Shown here: positions 18,903 to 29,828 of the stretch, one piece after another | Numbering within the stretch: position 1 is the first letter of the stretch | Layout: every line of letters begins with the position of its first letter | Origin: an uncultured PS1 clade bacterium | GTDB lineage: Bacteria; Pseudomonadota; Alphaproteobacteria; RS24 | DNA: 64,000 bases | Reading direction: 5' to 3' | Assembly (NCBI GenBank): GCA_902624095.1 | Contig: CACNWB010000007.1 | Span: forward strand, 1-64,000 | Program-made: the position numbers and the translations under genes | The notes under the pieces: generated by a model | The model's input: the letters and a program-made list of their open reading frames with translations, nothing else | Databases searched by the model: none | What the model was told of the DNA's origin: nothing

Positions 18903-20042
18903 CTATGAAACTGATGAAAGCCCAGCGTGCAGCATGCTTTGCAAAGCTGCTATACAAGTTTCTACATTTTTCTCCGACGCACCGAAGCCCATTAAGCCTA
19001 TGCGCCATATTTTACCAGCCAAATCGCCGAGGCCGGCACCTATTTCTAAATTATGCTTACTCAAAAGAGCCTTGCGAATATCGCCTTCTCGCTCTCTTAA
19101 GGGGCCCGGAATAACCACTGAATTCATTTGCGGTAGGCGGAAACGTTCATCAACTAAAAGGGATAAACCAAGGTTTTCCAGACCAATTTTTAAAAATTTA
19201 TGCTGGGTTTCATGTCGCGCCCATGAATTTTTCAAGCCTTCGTCTTTTAAAAGCAGTAGGCTCTCATGAAGTGCATACATCGAATTGATGGGAGCAGTAT
19301 GGTGGTAAGAGCGTGCGCCTTCTCCGGACCAGTAATCCATAACCAAAGACAGATCTAAAAACCAACTCTGTACTTTTGTCTTACGTTTTCTAACTACATC
19401 CGTAGCGCGCGGCGAAAAGGTGATTGGCGAAAGACCAGGCGGACATGAGAGACACTTCTGCGAGCCGGAGTAAGCGGCATCGATGCCCCACTCGTCAATT
19501 AAAACTGGAATGCCGGCTAATGAAGTCACGCAATCCATGATGGTAAGGCAGCCATATTTTTTTGCGATTCCGGCAAGAGTGGCGGCGTCGGAACACACGC
19601 CAGTTGAAGTTTCAGCATGGACAAATGCAAGAATATTAATATCAGGATGGGCCTGCAAGGCAGCTTCCACCTTGTCACTAGAAACTGGCGCGCCCCACTC
19701 GTCTTCAACAATAATTGCTTCTCCACCGCAACGTATAACATTTTCCTTCATCCGCCCGCCAAAAACACCGTTAACACACACGAGCACTTTGTCACCCTGT
19801 TCCACCAAGTTGGCAAAACAAGTCTCCATACCAGCAGAGCCGGGAGCCGATATAGGGAAAGTCAGAGGGTTTTCAGTTTGAAAAGCGTAGCGCAGCAGAT
19901 CCTTTATATCATCCATCAACTCAATAAATTGAGGATCGAGATGCCCAATAATCGGTCGAGCCATCGCTTGTAACACGCGCGGATCGATGTTCGATGGACC
20001 AGGGCCCATTAGGGTTCTAAAGTTAGGATTGAAGCTATTCAC
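18903..20042 (-). CDS. Class V aminotransferase (alanine/serine-glyoxylate aminotransferase family)
   Basis: GPGPSNIDPRVLQAM, GSAGMETCFANL, HAETSTG, SGSQKCLSCPPGLSP (PLP lysine). Confidence 0.92.
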   Translation of the reverse strand: MNSFNPNFRTLMGPGPSNIDPRVLQAMARPIIGHLDPQFIELMDDIKDLLRYAFQTENPLTFPISAPGSAGMETCFANLVEQGDKVLVCVNGVFGGRMKENVIRCGGEAIIVEDEWGAPVSSDKVEAALQAHPDINILAFVHAETSTGVCSDAATLAGIAKKYGCLTIMDCVTSLAGIPVLIDEWGIDAAYSGSQKCLSCPPGLSPITFSPRATDVVRKRKTKVQSWFLDLSLVMDYWSGEGARSYHHTAPINSMYALHESLLLLKDEGLKNSWARHETQHKFLKIGLENLGLSLLVDERFRLPQMNSVVIPGPLREREGDIRKALLSKHNLEIGAGLGDLAGKIWRIGLMGFGASEKNVETCIAALQSMLHAGLSSVS

Positions 20043-20111
20043 AATTGGTCGCTTATGAACTGAATGAGGGATTAATAACTAGTTTAGCATGTTCCAAACA
20101 TTATTGAAGCT

Positions 20112-20188
20112 TGGTCGGGGCAGCAAGATTCGAACTTGCGACCCCCTGGTCCCAAACCAGGTGCGCTACCAGACTGCGCCATGCCCCG
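20112..20188 (-). tRNA. tRNA-Pro (anticodon TGG)
   Basis: Minus-strand cloverleaf CGGGGCA...TGCCCCG-A-CCA; loop TTTGGGA flanked by CCTGG/CCAGG; CCA encoded. Confidence 0.95.
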
Positions 20189-20255
20189 ATGGAGCTAGCG
20201 ATACAATGAAATGAAGCGTGTTTCAAGCACGCAGAAACAAGAATATTCGACGCAC

Positions 20256-20726
20256 TTAATCTACGGGATCAAACAGGCGAAAAACGCCACTGGCAGTGAA
20301 CACGAAGTCTGCCTCGGGCATATGGACATCTTCGCCAACCCAACCGCGCACCTCGACAAAAGCCATGCGGCGTGTCGCCCGTACCAGCCAACCTGTCCCC
20401 TGCAACCAATCTCCTGCGCGCGCCGAACCCAAAAATTCCGTGTTGAGCTTCATGGTGACCGAACTGCGCTTCAAATTGCGGAACACTGCAGTCGCCGCCA
20501 AACCATCAGCCAGCGCACACAAAAACCCTCCATGACAAATATCTCGGCTATTGCAATGGCGAGTTTGCAATCTGACGCCCTGCCGGAAACTTTCACCATC
20601 TGCCCAATGATACCAGGGGCCATTATGCGTGGTGAAAGGCCCACGCCGAACGCTCAACCTAAAGGGTTCGGGCGCGTTAGTATCAAAATCAATATCTGAT
20701 TTCGCATTTGAACCGTGTTCTAACAT
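20256..20726 (-). CDS. PaaI-family hotdog thioesterase
   Basis: NSRDICHGGFLCALADGLAATAVF...VTMKLNTEFLGSARAGDWLQGTG. Confidence 0.85.
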   Translation of the reverse strand: MLEHGSNAKSDIDFDTNAPEPFRLSVRRGPFTTHNGPWYHWADGESFRQGVRLQTRHCNSRDICHGGFLCALADGLAATAVFRNLKRSSVTMKLNTEFLGSARAGDWLQGTGWLVRATRRMAFVEVRGWVGEDVHMPEADFVFTASGVFRLFDPVD

Positions 20727-20853
20727 GCGCCATCACTGCCACAAGCCGAGGCGTTGAACAACCCCTGCGCAACGCAGCCAATTTTTTCCGTATCTGAAGT
20801 ATCCGGCGTAATGCCCGTTTTTTCGGACATCGCTTTGTCGTGTTCCGTTAGTA

Positions 20854-21603
20854 TCAGCTATTTAATCCAACAAGGTTAGACAATACCTCTCCTATTTCGG
20901 CGTTAAGAACGAGGTCGGCAGCTTCGTCCAAATCTGTCGGTTCACGGTTAATGATGACAAGCCGCGCACCATTATGCCGCGCTAGAACTGGGAACCCCGC
21001 CGCAGGCATAACCTGTAAAGACGACCCGATAGCGATGAAAAGATCACATCCCAGAGTAGCAGACTCAGCGCGCCGCATTTCAGATTCCGGCATAGCTTGG
21101 CCGAATGAAATCGTCGCCGATTTCACCCAGCCACCGCAATCCTGACAGCCGGGTGCGGTTTTTTCACCTGCGGCGATAAATGCCTGTTTGACCTGTTCCA
21201 GTTCGTGGCGCAAACCACAATCCAGACAAGTCGCATATGTTCCATTACCGTGCAGTTCAATGATTTTTGCCGCGTCAACGCCCGACTGTTGATGCAAATT
21301 GTCGATATTCTGCGTAATCACATGCGTAATTTTACCTTGCGCCACAAGTTGCGCGAGGGCTTTGTGGCCCTTATTGGGTTGGGCTCCGCCAATCTCGGAA
21401 TCAACAGCAATTTTGCGCCGCCAGGCCTCAATTCGCATTTCTTCGCTGGCAATAAAATCCTGAAACATAATCGGCTGCATGCGCGTCCACACCCCGCCTG
21501 GACTGCGAAAATCCGGAATGCCGCTTTCCGTGCTCATTCCCGCACCGGTAAAAACCACCACGCGCTCGGCTTGGTCCACCCATTGCCGCAGGGTTACATC
21601 CAT
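20854..21603 (-). CDS. Sir2-family NAD-dependent protein deacylase
   Basis: FTGAGMSTESGIPDFRS, TQNIDNLHQ, CxxC pairs, SFGQAMPE. Confidence 0.95.
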   Translation of the reverse strand: MDVTLRQWVDQAERVVVFTGAGMSTESGIPDFRSPGGVWTRMQPIMFQDFIASEEMRIEAWRRKIAVDSEIGGAQPNKGHKALAQLVAQGKITHVITQNIDNLHQQSGVDAAKIIELHGNGTYATCLDCGLRHELEQVKQAFIAAGEKTAPGCQDCGGWVKSATISFGQAMPESEMRRAESATLGCDLFIAIGSSLQVMPAAGFPVLARHNGARLVIINREPTDLDEAADLVLNAEIGEVLSNLVGLNS

Positions 21604-21605
21604 GT

Positions 21606-22556
21606 TTATAAGAACCTGTCAAAATGGGCGGCGGCTTCAGCGATTGCGCGGCGACGAAGCTGGCCGCGCAACATGCCGAAATGCCCGCACTTATAAGAAG
21701 ATGCGGTTACAACTGGGCCGGTACGCCGAACAAAAGTGTTTATCGGCTCTTGTGGCGATATTTCGTCTTTTGTACCGACCTGAATGAGGGTTGGCGTAAT
21801 CAGAATATCGGCTAATTCAGTCGGATTGTTTTTCTCCAGTTTGCCGGACAAAAAACTGTCTACCGAGATGCGGTTTTCAAAGCTCGGCCCGGCAATTGCC
21901 AAATATTCAGGCGCTTCGGGGGCATTAAGCAAGACCGGATAGGTGTTACCCTCCGGCACAGCCGGGATAAATCCGGTTTTTCGTCCGGTCATGAAACGCA
22001 AAAGATTACCGGAAATCTGCTTGTGCAAGGCCGAAGTAGCTTTTTCACCGCGCCACAAATCACCCAGTACGAAAGACAAATGCGCGTCCATGACCGGTGC
22101 TTGCGAGACCACTGCACGCACGCACGCGTTGTCACAAGCCGCGTACAGCACATGCCCGCCCGAAAATGAAAACCCCCAAAGCCCTACACGGTCAGGATCA
22201 ATATTTTCAAGACCGCTAATACATTCCAACGCAGCTTGCCAATCTTCACGCTGCATCGGAACGGAAATGTGCTGGCGTTTATTGCCTCCGCTTTTGCCGA
22301 AATTTCGATAGTCGAAGACCAACGCATGAAAGCCGTTTTGGGCAAAGCCATCCGCCATTTCATAAAGGCCGCTGTCGGCCGTGCCGCACAGGCCATGGGC
22401 AAGAACAATCGCGCGCGCGCGGCGTTCTCCGTCCGGCACATATAATCGTCCGGCGCAGGTATCGTTTTGGGATTTGAATTCAATGTCGTAATGCATGGCC
22501 AAAATATCACTAATTGTAATACGAATGAGAGTGCAAGCACTCGGCCGTGTAGTCAA
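21606..22556 (-). CDS. Alpha/beta hydrolase
   Basis: [49 protein letters not shown] nucleophile elbow. Confidence 0.88.
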   Translation of the reverse strand: MTTRPSACTLIRITISDILAMHYDIEFKSQNDTCAGRLYVPDGERRARAIVLAHGLCGTADSGLYEMADGFAQNGFHALVFDYRNFGKSGGNKRQHISVPMQREDWQAALECISGLENIDPDRVGLWGFSFSGGHVLYAACDNACVRAVVSQAPVMDAHLSFVLGDLWRGEKATSALHKQISGNLLRFMTGRKTGFIPAVPEGNTYPVLLNAPEAPEYLAIAGPSFENRISVDSFLSGKLEKNNPTELADILITPTLIQVGTKDEISPQEPINTFVRRTGPVVTASSYKCGHFGMLRGQLRRRAIAEAAAHFDRFL

Positions 22557-22608
22557 ATGTCAAATAGTGTGGCAAATTTCCTTAATTGTTATCTGGGGAG
22601 CGTCTGCC

Positions 22609-23028
22609 ATGAAATATCTGCACACAATGGTGCGTGTCACCGATCTCGATCGGTCTTTGAAGTTTTACTGCACCCATTTGGGGCTCGAAAATATGGGGCG
22701 CTTCGATATTGAAGAGGGCCGCTTCACGCTGGTGTTTCTAGCCCCGCCCGGCCAACCCGATGCACAAATCGAGCTGACCCATAATTGGGACCCGGAAACG
22801 CTTGGGGAAGGCCGCAATTTTGGCCACCTCGCCTATGAAGTCGAGGATATTTACGCCACCTGCCAAAAACTCTCCGATGCCGGCATTGTCATCAACCGGC
22901 CACCGCGCGACGGGCGCATGGCCTTTGTACGCTCGCCCGACAATGTGTCAATTGAGCTTTTACAGGCCGGTGAACCGCTTCCGGCAGCCGAACCATGGGT
23001 CTCCATGGAAAATACTGGCGCGTGGTAA
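22609..23028 (+). CDS. gloA: Lactoylglutathione lyase (glyoxalase I)
   Basis: [28 protein letters not shown]...[15 protein letters not shown]; start moved to internal Met. Confidence 0.92.
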   Translation: MKYLHTMVRVTDLDRSLKFYCTHLGLENMGRFDIEEGRFTLVFLAPPGQPDAQIELTHNWDPETLGEGRNFGHLAYEVEDIYATCQKLSDAGIVINRPPRDGRMAFVRSPDNVSIELLQAGEPLPAAEPWVSMENTGAW

Positions 23029-23657
23029 CCCAGTTGAAGAACTGGGCAGTCATTTGTCTGCTGCTGGCAGGGCCGATGGACGCGCTGGCCCAAGTGAGCG
23101 ACCGGCAAATCAGCGATGAACTGCGCCAACGCCGCGTCGAACGCGAAATGCGCCTCGACCCGTATTGGGACGGCTTCATTCTGAAATATGAAGGAAATTG
23201 TGAAGCGGCGACAGCTAAACTTCATCCGATTGCCGCGCTGGGGCTTGGCTATGAGGAAGCGCAAACGGCGCTTGGAGAATGCCTGCTGACGCTGGCAGGC
23301 ATGCCTGAAGATCGCTCCGCGCCGCCGGCGCGCGACATGATTTTTGCCAAGGACACTTTCCAAAGCGGATTGACATGGATTTTGACCGCCGCGCAAAGCG
23401 GCGGCTTCAAAGCGCAAGGCATTCTGGTTGCGCTGTACGCCGCCAATCTGGGCCCGGACCGTGATCCCGTCGAGGCAGCAAAATGGGCGCATTTATACCT
23501 GACCAATCCGACACGCTTGAACCTGGGCGCGTCGGTTCTAGCGCAAGGCGCGATTGACGCGCTTGAGGCCCGACTAGATAGAGAAACATGGCTGGCCGGC
23601 AAAGAGCGTGCCCGCACATGGACACCGATTTTTCCATCGGCCACAAAAAAGCCTTAA
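22995..23657 (+). CDS. Hypothetical exported protein, possibly SEL1/TPR-like
   Basis: ORF with hydrophobic N-terminal segment; overlaps gloA 3' end; helical-repeat-like composition. Confidence 0.55.
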   Translation: MGLHGKYWRVVTQLKNWAVICLLLAGPMDALAQVSDRQISDELRQRRVEREMRLDPYWDGFILKYEGNCEAATAKLHPIAALGLGYEEAQTALGECLLTLAGMPEDRSAPPARDMIFAKDTFQSGLTWILTAAQSGGFKAQGILVALYAANLGPDRDPVEAAKWAHLYLTNPTRLNLGASVLAQGAIDALEARLDRETWLAGKERARTWTPIFPSATKKP

Positions 23658-23677
23658 ACCTCCGGCATAAGACAAAC

Positions 23678-24319
23678 ATGAAAAACAAACAAAAAAATAC
23701 ACCTTCATGCATCGCTCTTTTCAGCCTTGTTTCCTTCATCCTAACAAACAGCCTAGCACTCGCCGAGCCTAATCACCGCACAGCCTATTTCGCGGGCGGG
23801 TGCTTTTGGTGCACCGAGACCGATTTTGAAAAAATTGACGGCGTTTTCGAAGTTATTTCCGGTTTCATGGGCGGCGAAAAAGCCAACCCGTCCTATAATG
23901 AAGTCGCTTCGGGCAGAACCCAGCATCGCGAAACCGTAAAAGTCGTTTTCGACCCCGCCCGGGTCAGCTATCAACAACTTCTGAGTGCATTTTGGCGTAT
24001 GCATGATCCGTCAGACGCGACTGGTAGTTTTGTCGATCGGGGTCGCCAGTACGGTTCGGCGATCTACTATGTGGATGCCGAACAGCGACGGCTGGCCGAA
24101 GGTGGCGCGAAGGCTCTTGATACTTCAGGAAAATTCGACACGCCGATAGCAACTTCCATTGAACCGGCATCGGAATTTTACCTCGCAGAGGCCTATCATC
24201 AGGACTATTATCTGAAAAGCCCGCTGAAATACAAATATTATCGATATCGTTCGGGACGCGACCAGTTCATTGAAGCAATGTGGGCCGGCGACGACATCGT
24301 CTACCAATCAACGCAGTAA
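23678..24319 (+). CDS. msrA: Peptide-methionine (S)-S-oxide reductase
   Basis: FAGGCFWCTETDFEKIDGVFEVISGFMGG; start placed at internal Met (MKNKQK). Confidence 0.95.
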   Translation: MKNKQKNTPSCIALFSLVSFILTNSLALAEPNHRTAYFAGGCFWCTETDFEKIDGVFEVISGFMGGEKANPSYNEVASGRTQHRETVKVVFDPARVSYQQLLSAFWRMHDPSDATGSFVDRGRQYGSAIYYVDAEQRRLAEGGAKALDTSGKFDTPIATSIEPASEFYLAEAYHQDYYLKSPLKYKYYRYRSGRDQFIEAMWAGDDIVYQSTQ

Positions 24320-24365
24320 ATCGGGCAATAAAACAGGTAATAAATCTGAAAAGTCCAAAAAGCCA

Positions 24366-24440
24366 TGGCACGCCCTAGGGGAATCGAACCCCTCTTTCCA
24401 GGTTGAAAACCTGGCGTCCTAACCGATAGACGAAGGGCGC
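24366..24440 (-). tRNA. tRNA-Glu (anticodon TTC)
   Basis: Minus-strand cloverleaf with loop TTTTCAA flanked by CCAGG/CCTGG, GGTTCGATTCC T-arm, encoded CCA. Confidence 0.95.
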
Positions 24441-24486
24441 TCTATGGCTTTAGAAAGGTTTGATATACTCACATTTTCAGCGGATT

Positions 24487-26277
24487 TCAAGCACTGTCAG
24501 CATATGCGGCATCATGCACCATCAGTTGCACATCATTGCGTCCATTCCAGTTATCGGCGCGCAAAAAACCGGCGATATGACATAGCGATGGCTGCTTGGT
24601 AAGAAGCGCGCGCACGCTCTCGGGCACACTCGAAAACGCAATGGCTTTCAGCCGCCCGCCTTCGCGACCGGCAAGAATACAGCGCACGTGGCCGTCACCC
24701 ACGATAGCGGATTGCAAAACCCTAACCGCAGGAAAAACAAAACGCGGCTCGGCATTGCCTGCTCCAAAGGGACCGGCCTTTTGAATCAGTTCAAAAAGGT
24801 CAGTATTGACCGCTGCCGGCGACAAAGTGGCATCAAGCCAAAGGTCGCGAGGGCCATCCAACGCAAATGCGCCCAGCTCTTGAGACAAATAAGCTTCAAA
24901 CCCCGCCATTTGCTCTGCACGCAAAGTCAGCCCAGCGGCCATGGCATGCCCGCCCCCGGCTTCGATAAGGCCGAGATCCACTGCACCGGCAATCAGGCGG
25001 CCGATATCAATGCCCGTAATCGAGCGTGCCGATCCTTTACCAAGGCCGTCCTTGTCAAGCGCGATTACAAAACTCGGCCGTTTAAATCTATCCTTCACCC
25101 GTCCGGCAACGATGCCGATAACACCCGGGTGCCACCCCGCCCGCGCGACCAAAAAATAAGGCGGCGGCGCATTGTGCGCGGCAATTTTATTCTCTGCATC
25201 ATGCATGGCTTCGGACAAAACTTCGGCTTCAATGGCACGCCGCTCGGCGTTCAGATCGTCAAGCCGCATGGCAAACCCACTGGCTTCCTCGCTGCTTTCG
25301 GTCGACAGCAAACGTGCCCCCAGCGAGGCCTCTCCAACGCGGCCTCCTGCGTTGAGGCGCGGACCCAACTGAAAGCCAAATTCATATGCGCCCAATTGTT
25401 GGCTTGCGCGCGACACACGCGCCAGGGCCCGAATGCCTTCATTGTTGGTTTGCGCGGCCACCGCTACGCCCTGGCGTACCAGTGCGCGGTTGAGCCCCCG
25501 CAATGGCACAACGTCACACACCGTGCCCAGCGCCACTATGTCCAGCAGGCCCAGCACATCGGGTTCGGCGCGCCTATCGAAATATCCACTCCGGCGCAGG
25601 CACCTGTTCACCGCAACGACCAGCAAAAACGTGACCCCAACTGCGGCGAGATCGCCCAAGCCGCTTGTGTCATCAGCGCGGCGCGGATTGACCAGTGCAA
25701 AACACGTCGGCAGACCGCCGCCAGTTTGGTGATGGTCGGCGACAATCACTTCAATACCCGACGCATGTGCCGCGGCCAGCGTGTCATGGGCCATGGTGCC
25801 GCAATCGACGGTCACAATGAGATTATTCCCCTCATCTTGCAATTGGCGGAACGCGTCAATATTCGGCCCGTAGCCTTCTTTCTGGCGGTCGGGAATATAA
25901 ACCCGCAAGTGCTTTCCCAGCGCCGCAAAATATCGTGACAGAACGGCTGACGACGTTGCCCCGTCTACGTCATAATCTCCGAAGACGGCTATGTTCTCAT
26001 CATGCTCAACCGCAAGTGCCAGACGCTCGGCCGCCTTGTCCATATCGGTCAGACATGACGGATCAGGCAGGAGGTCGCGCAGTCGCGGCTCCAGATAGGC
26101 CGGCACTTCTTCCAGTGCTACGCCGCGGGCCACCAGCACGCGCGCTAAAATATCCGGTATGGTGTGACGCTGGCACATTGCCAGCACGAGACGATCATCG
26201 CTTGGACGAAACTTCCAGACCTGCCCGGCCGCCGAACGCGAAACCCCCAAAGCTGTCTGGTCTGTTGCCTCAATCAT
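24487..26277 (-). CDS. recJ: Single-stranded-DNA-specific exonuclease RecJ
   Basis: FGDYDVDGATSSAVLSRYF, VTVDCGT, DHHQTGG, GGGHAMAAG. Confidence 0.97.
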   Translation of the reverse strand: MIEATDQTALGVSRSAAGQVWKFRPSDDRLVLAMCQRHTIPDILARVLVARGVALEEVPAYLEPRLRDLLPDPSCLTDMDKAAERLALAVEHDENIAVFGDYDVDGATSSAVLSRYFAALGKHLRVYIPDRQKEGYGPNIDAFRQLQDEGNNLIVTVDCGTMAHDTLAAAHASGIEVIVADHHQTGGGLPTCFALVNPRRADDTSGLGDLAAVGVTFLLVVAVNRCLRRSGYFDRRAEPDVLGLLDIVALGTVCDVVPLRGLNRALVRQGVAVAAQTNNEGIRALARVSRASQQLGAYEFGFQLGPRLNAGGRVGEASLGARLLSTESSEEASGFAMRLDDLNAERRAIEAEVLSEAMHDAENKIAAHNAPPPYFLVARAGWHPGVIGIVAGRVKDRFKRPSFVIALDKDGLGKGSARSITGIDIGRLIAGAVDLGLIEAGGGHAMAAGLTLRAEQMAGFEAYLSQELGAFALDGPRDLWLDATLSPAAVNTDLFELIQKAGPFGAGNAEPRFVFPAVRVLQSAIVGDGHVRCILAGREGGRLKAIAFSSVPESVRALLTKQPSLCHIAGFLRADNWNGRNDVQLMVHDAAYADSA

Positions 26278-27268
26278 TCAGGTGGAATTTATCCCTGTTG
26301 GCGTGGCACGCTTTAATCCAGCGAATAGTGCCAGTCAATGAGCGCATGAGCAGGGTTTCTGTCCAGATAACGCCATTTTGATGCGATATACCCGAAAGCA
26401 TTGACCCCGATGTAACGCCCGTGGCAGACAGAACGACATCGCCCTTTGCCATTTCATCGACTTTGTATTTGCGGTCGAAATCGGTAATTCCCATTTTGCG
26501 GGCACGCTCCTTCTGGTCATCGCCATTGAGCACCAGCCGCCCCTGCATCTGGCCGCCAGTGCAGCGCAATGCGGCGGCGGCCAGAACGCCCTCGGGAGCC
26601 CCGCCCGTACCCATATAAAGATCAATGCCAGTCGAGGGATCTGTTGTGTGAATAACGCCTGCTATGTCGCCGTCGGTGATGAGCGTGACGCGCGCACCGC
26701 ACTCACGCACTCGCGCGATCATGGCGGCGTGTCGCGGTCGGTCGAGAATACAAACATTAATCAATTCAACGCCTACACCCTTTACAGTAGCAACCGCTTT
26801 CACATTTTCTTCCGGCGTTGCATCCAGATCAACAATGTCGTCCGGATAATTGCCGCCCAGTGCAATTTTATCCATATAGGCATCGGGCGCATTTAGCAGG
26901 CTTCCGGCCTCTGCCATGGCAACCACTGCCAATGCGTTTGGCATGCCCTTAGCAGTCAGAGTTGTGCCCTCCAGAGGGTCGAGCGCAATATCGACCTTCG
27001 GGCCTTTTCCCTTGCCGACTTTTTCGCCGATATAGAGCATTGGTGCTTCGTCACGCTCGCCCTCGCCAATGACAACCTCCCCGTCAATCTCCAGGGAGTT
27101 CAATTCTCGACGCATGGCATCAACCGCGGCCTGGTCTGCCGCTTTCTCATCGCCGCGACCGATCAAGCCCGCCGCCGCAACCGCCGCCCGCTCGGTCACG
27201 CGTGCCAGTTCCAGTGTCAAAACTCGGTTAATGCCTTTGGATTTACTCATAACCTCTCCTATTTGCAC
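26270..27268 (-). CDS. glpX: Class II fructose-1,6-bisphosphatase
   Basis: GRGDEKAADQAAVDAMR, IGEGERDEAPMLYIGE, ALDPLEGTTLTAKG, GTGGAPEGVLAAAAL. Confidence 0.97.
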   Translation of the reverse strand: MQIGEVMSKSKGINRVLTLELARVTERAAVAAAGLIGRGDEKAADQAAVDAMRRELNSLEIDGEVVIGEGERDEAPMLYIGEKVGKGKGPKVDIALDPLEGTTLTAKGMPNALAVVAMAEAGSLLNAPDAYMDKIALGGNYPDDIVDLDATPEENVKAVATVKGVGVELINVCILDRPRHAAMIARVRECGARVTLITDGDIAGVIHTTDPSTGIDLYMGTGGAPEGVLAAAALRCTGGQMQGRLVLNGDDQKERARKMGITDFDRKYKVDEMAKGDVVLSATGVTSGSMLSGISHQNGVIWTETLLMRSLTGTIRWIKACHANRDKFHLND

Positions 27269-27280
27269 CCATCTTATTTA

Positions 27281-28549
27281 TTATGGCTCGAAAACAGGCA
27301 AAGCCAGAACCTGATTAGGGATATTGTCCTGCTGGGCAAGGCTACTCAAAGCCGCCCGTAGGTGAGCCGCATCAACCTTGTGCGTAATAAACACTACAGG
27401 GAGATATGTGTCACCCGCATTGCGCGATCTTTGCACAACTTCCTCAATTGAAACGCCGCTTTCGGCCAAAACTTGGGTAACGGATGCCATGCTGCCCGGC
27501 TCATCGGCCAGTGCGAGGCGCAAATACCAAGCCTGTGGCGGCAAGTCGGCCGCTTTCACGGCTTGCATGTTCAGCGCATCGGCACCGAAAACGGGCCGCC
27601 CGAAACCTTGTGCCAAATCTGCAATATCCGACAGCACCGCAGAGGCTGTCGCCCCGCCGCCAGCTCCCGGCCCTTGCAAAAACAATTGTCCGATGGGGCT
27701 TGCCTCAATCGCAACGGCGTTCAGTTCATTTTTGACCTGCGCCAGCGCATGCGTGCGCTCGACCAGCATTGGCGCCACGCATTGCACCAGCCCGTTTGAG
27801 GTTTCCCCGGCAATCGCAATCAGGCGGATGACACTGTCGAACTCTTCGGCAAAGGAAATGTCCTGATCAGTTATTGCTTCAATGCCGGTAATGGATATTT
27901 GCGATACATCGGGCTGAACACCAAAGGCCAACCCCGCCAATAGTGCCAGCTTCTGTGCGGCATCCATGCCGCTAATGTCCAGATCGGGCTCGGCCTCCGC
28001 AAAGCCAAGTTTCTGGGCATCTTTTAATGCCTTTTCAAATGATACGCCTTCGTTTTCCATCTGGCTCAATATGAAATTACACGTGCCGTTTAAAATACCG
28101 CTGATGCGGTTCATTTTATTGCCGGCCAGTGCTTCGCGCAGTGTTTTGATAACCGGAATGCCGCCGGCCACCGCTGCTTCATAGGCCAATGACGCGCCGC
28201 TTGCCTCGCAGACCACGGCCAGTTGCATGGCGCGTTCAGCCAATAACGCCTTATTGGCCGTGACCACCGACTTACCCGCCTCCAGAGCAGAGTCAATCAG
28301 AGCCGCAGCCGGATCATTCGTGCCGCCAATCAGTTCGACAACAAGGTCAACATCGCCGGCCGCAGCGAGTTCAACCGGATGATCAACCCAACGCACCACT
28401 GACAAATCAACTCCGCGGTCGCGCGCCCTGTCACGGGCACAGACAGCCGTCAGCGTCACACCGGGCACCGCCCCGTGTAACAACCGACTGGCCACCTCGA
28501 TACCGACCGTTCCCAGACCCGCCAAACCTATCCGCAGCGACCCATTCAT
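27281..28549 (-). CDS. hom: Homoserine dehydrogenase with ACT domain
   Basis: GLGTVGIEVA, GGIPVIKTLREALAGNKMNRISGILNGTCNFIL, C-terminal ACT-like segment. Confidence 0.96.
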   Translation of the reverse strand: MNGSLRIGLAGLGTVGIEVASRLLHGAVPGVTLTAVCARDRARDRGVDLSVVRWVDHPVELAAAGDVDLVVELIGGTNDPAAALIDSALEAGKSVVTANKALLAERAMQLAVVCEASGASLAYEAAVAGGIPVIKTLREALAGNKMNRISGILNGTCNFILSQMENEGVSFEKALKDAQKLGFAEAEPDLDISGMDAAQKLALLAGLAFGVQPDVSQISITGIEAITDQDISFAEEFDSVIRLIAIAGETSNGLVQCVAPMLVERTHALAQVKNELNAVAIEASPIGQLFLQGPGAGGGATASAVLSDIADLAQGFGRPVFGADALNMQAVKAADLPPQAWYLRLALADEPGSMASVTQVLAESGVSIEEVVQRSRNAGDTYLPVVFITHKVDAAHLRAALSSLAQQDNIPNQVLALPVFEP

Positions 28550-29748
28550 GCGGTCTTCCGTTTTTCCGAATGCTCTTCCATAAACCGCCGCAGGTTTCTA
28601 CCTGCTTGACGGGTGCGCTGCTCGTTTTCAACCAATGCAATGCGCACATGGTTATCGCCGTACTCGCCAAATCCAATACCTGGCGACACCGCAATATCTG
28701 CTCCCCGCAATAGCAATGAAGAAAATTCAAGAGAGGTCATGCCTTCAAACAATGATGGAATGCGCGCCCAGGCGAACATGGTGGCTTGCGGCGATGGCAC
28801 ATCCCATCCGGCACGCGAAAAAACGTCAATCAGAACGTCACGCCGCTCCTTATACACATTCCGTATATTTCGAATTACTTCTTCCGGACTATCCAAAGCC
28901 GCGGAAGCGGCCACCTGTATTGGTGTAAAAGCACCATAATCGAGATAGGATTTAATCCGCGTCAACGCCCCGATAAGCCGCTCATTGCCGACAGCAAAAC
29001 CCATGCGCCAGCCAGGCATGGAAAATGTTTTCGACAGCGAAGTAAACTCAACCGCAACGTCTTTCGCGCCGTCTATTTGCAAGATTGAGGGCGGCGGCGC
29101 ATTGTCATCGAAATAAATTTCGGAATAGGCCAGGTCAGACAAAAGGATAATATCGTGCTTTTTTGCATAAGCGACCGCTTCTTTATAAAATGCCAAATCC
29201 ACCACTTCCGCCGTCGGATTGGCAGGGAAATTTAGCACCAGCGCCTTCGGAGTCGGATGGCTGTTAGCAACAGCGCGGTCTAGAACGGCAAAAAAATCAC
29301 CGCCCTCTTCCAGTGGCAGATGCCGAATAGTTGCACCGGATATAATGAAACCGAACGCGTGGATCGGATAAGTCGGGTTCGGTACAAGGATCACATCGCC
29401 CGGATCGGTGATGGCCTGCGCCATATTTGCAAACCCCTCTTTAGACCCCAGCGTGGCAATGACCTCCGTTTCAGGATTCAGTTTCACGCCGAAACGCCGT
29501 TCATAATAGCTTGCCTGTGCCCTGCGGAGACCGGGAATGCCTTTTGAGGCCGAATACCGGTGGGTGCGCGGATTGCGAACAGTCTCGACCAGCTTTTCAA
29601 CAATATGGTCCGGCGTCGGCAAATCCGGATTGCCCATGCCGAAGTCGATAATATCTTTGCCTTGCGCGCGCGCCTGCGCTTTCAGTTTGTTGACTTGTTC
29701 AAACACATAAGGCGGCAGACGCTGAATACGCTGAAAGTCTTGTGCCAT
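28546..29748 (-). CDS. Class I/II aminotransferase (AlaC / LL-DAP aminotransferase-like)
   Basis: FGMGNPDLPTPDHI, NFPANPTAEV, SLSKTFSMPGWRMGF; adjacent to hom. Confidence 0.92.
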   Translation of the reverse strand: MAQDFQRIQRLPPYVFEQVNKLKAQARAQGKDIIDFGMGNPDLPTPDHIVEKLVETVRNPRTHRYSASKGIPGLRRAQASYYERRFGVKLNPETEVIATLGSKEGFANMAQAITDPGDVILVPNPTYPIHAFGFIISGATIRHLPLEEGGDFFAVLDRAVANSHPTPKALVLNFPANPTAEVVDLAFYKEAVAYAKKHDIILLSDLAYSEIYFDDNAPPPSILQIDGAKDVAVEFTSLSKTFSMPGWRMGFAVGNERLIGALTRIKSYLDYGAFTPIQVAASAALDSPEEVIRNIRNVYKERRDVLIDVFSRAGWDVPSPQATMFAWARIPSLFEGMTSLEFSSLLLRGADIAVSPGIGFGEYGDNHVRIALVENEQRTRQAGRNLRRFMEEHSEKRKTA

Positions 29749-29828
29749 CGGTCTTCTCTTGCCTCTTTAGTTTCCCGTCTATGCCACCGAATTGCGGCCA
29801 ATTAAAGGCTGCATACGGTCGCGGGCGC

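Noticed and set aside
24688-25938. 416-aa plus-strand ORF antisense to recJ
   Set aside because: Fully overlaps well-conserved recJ; His/Arg/Gln-rich low-quality translation typical of a shadow ORF in GC-rich DNA
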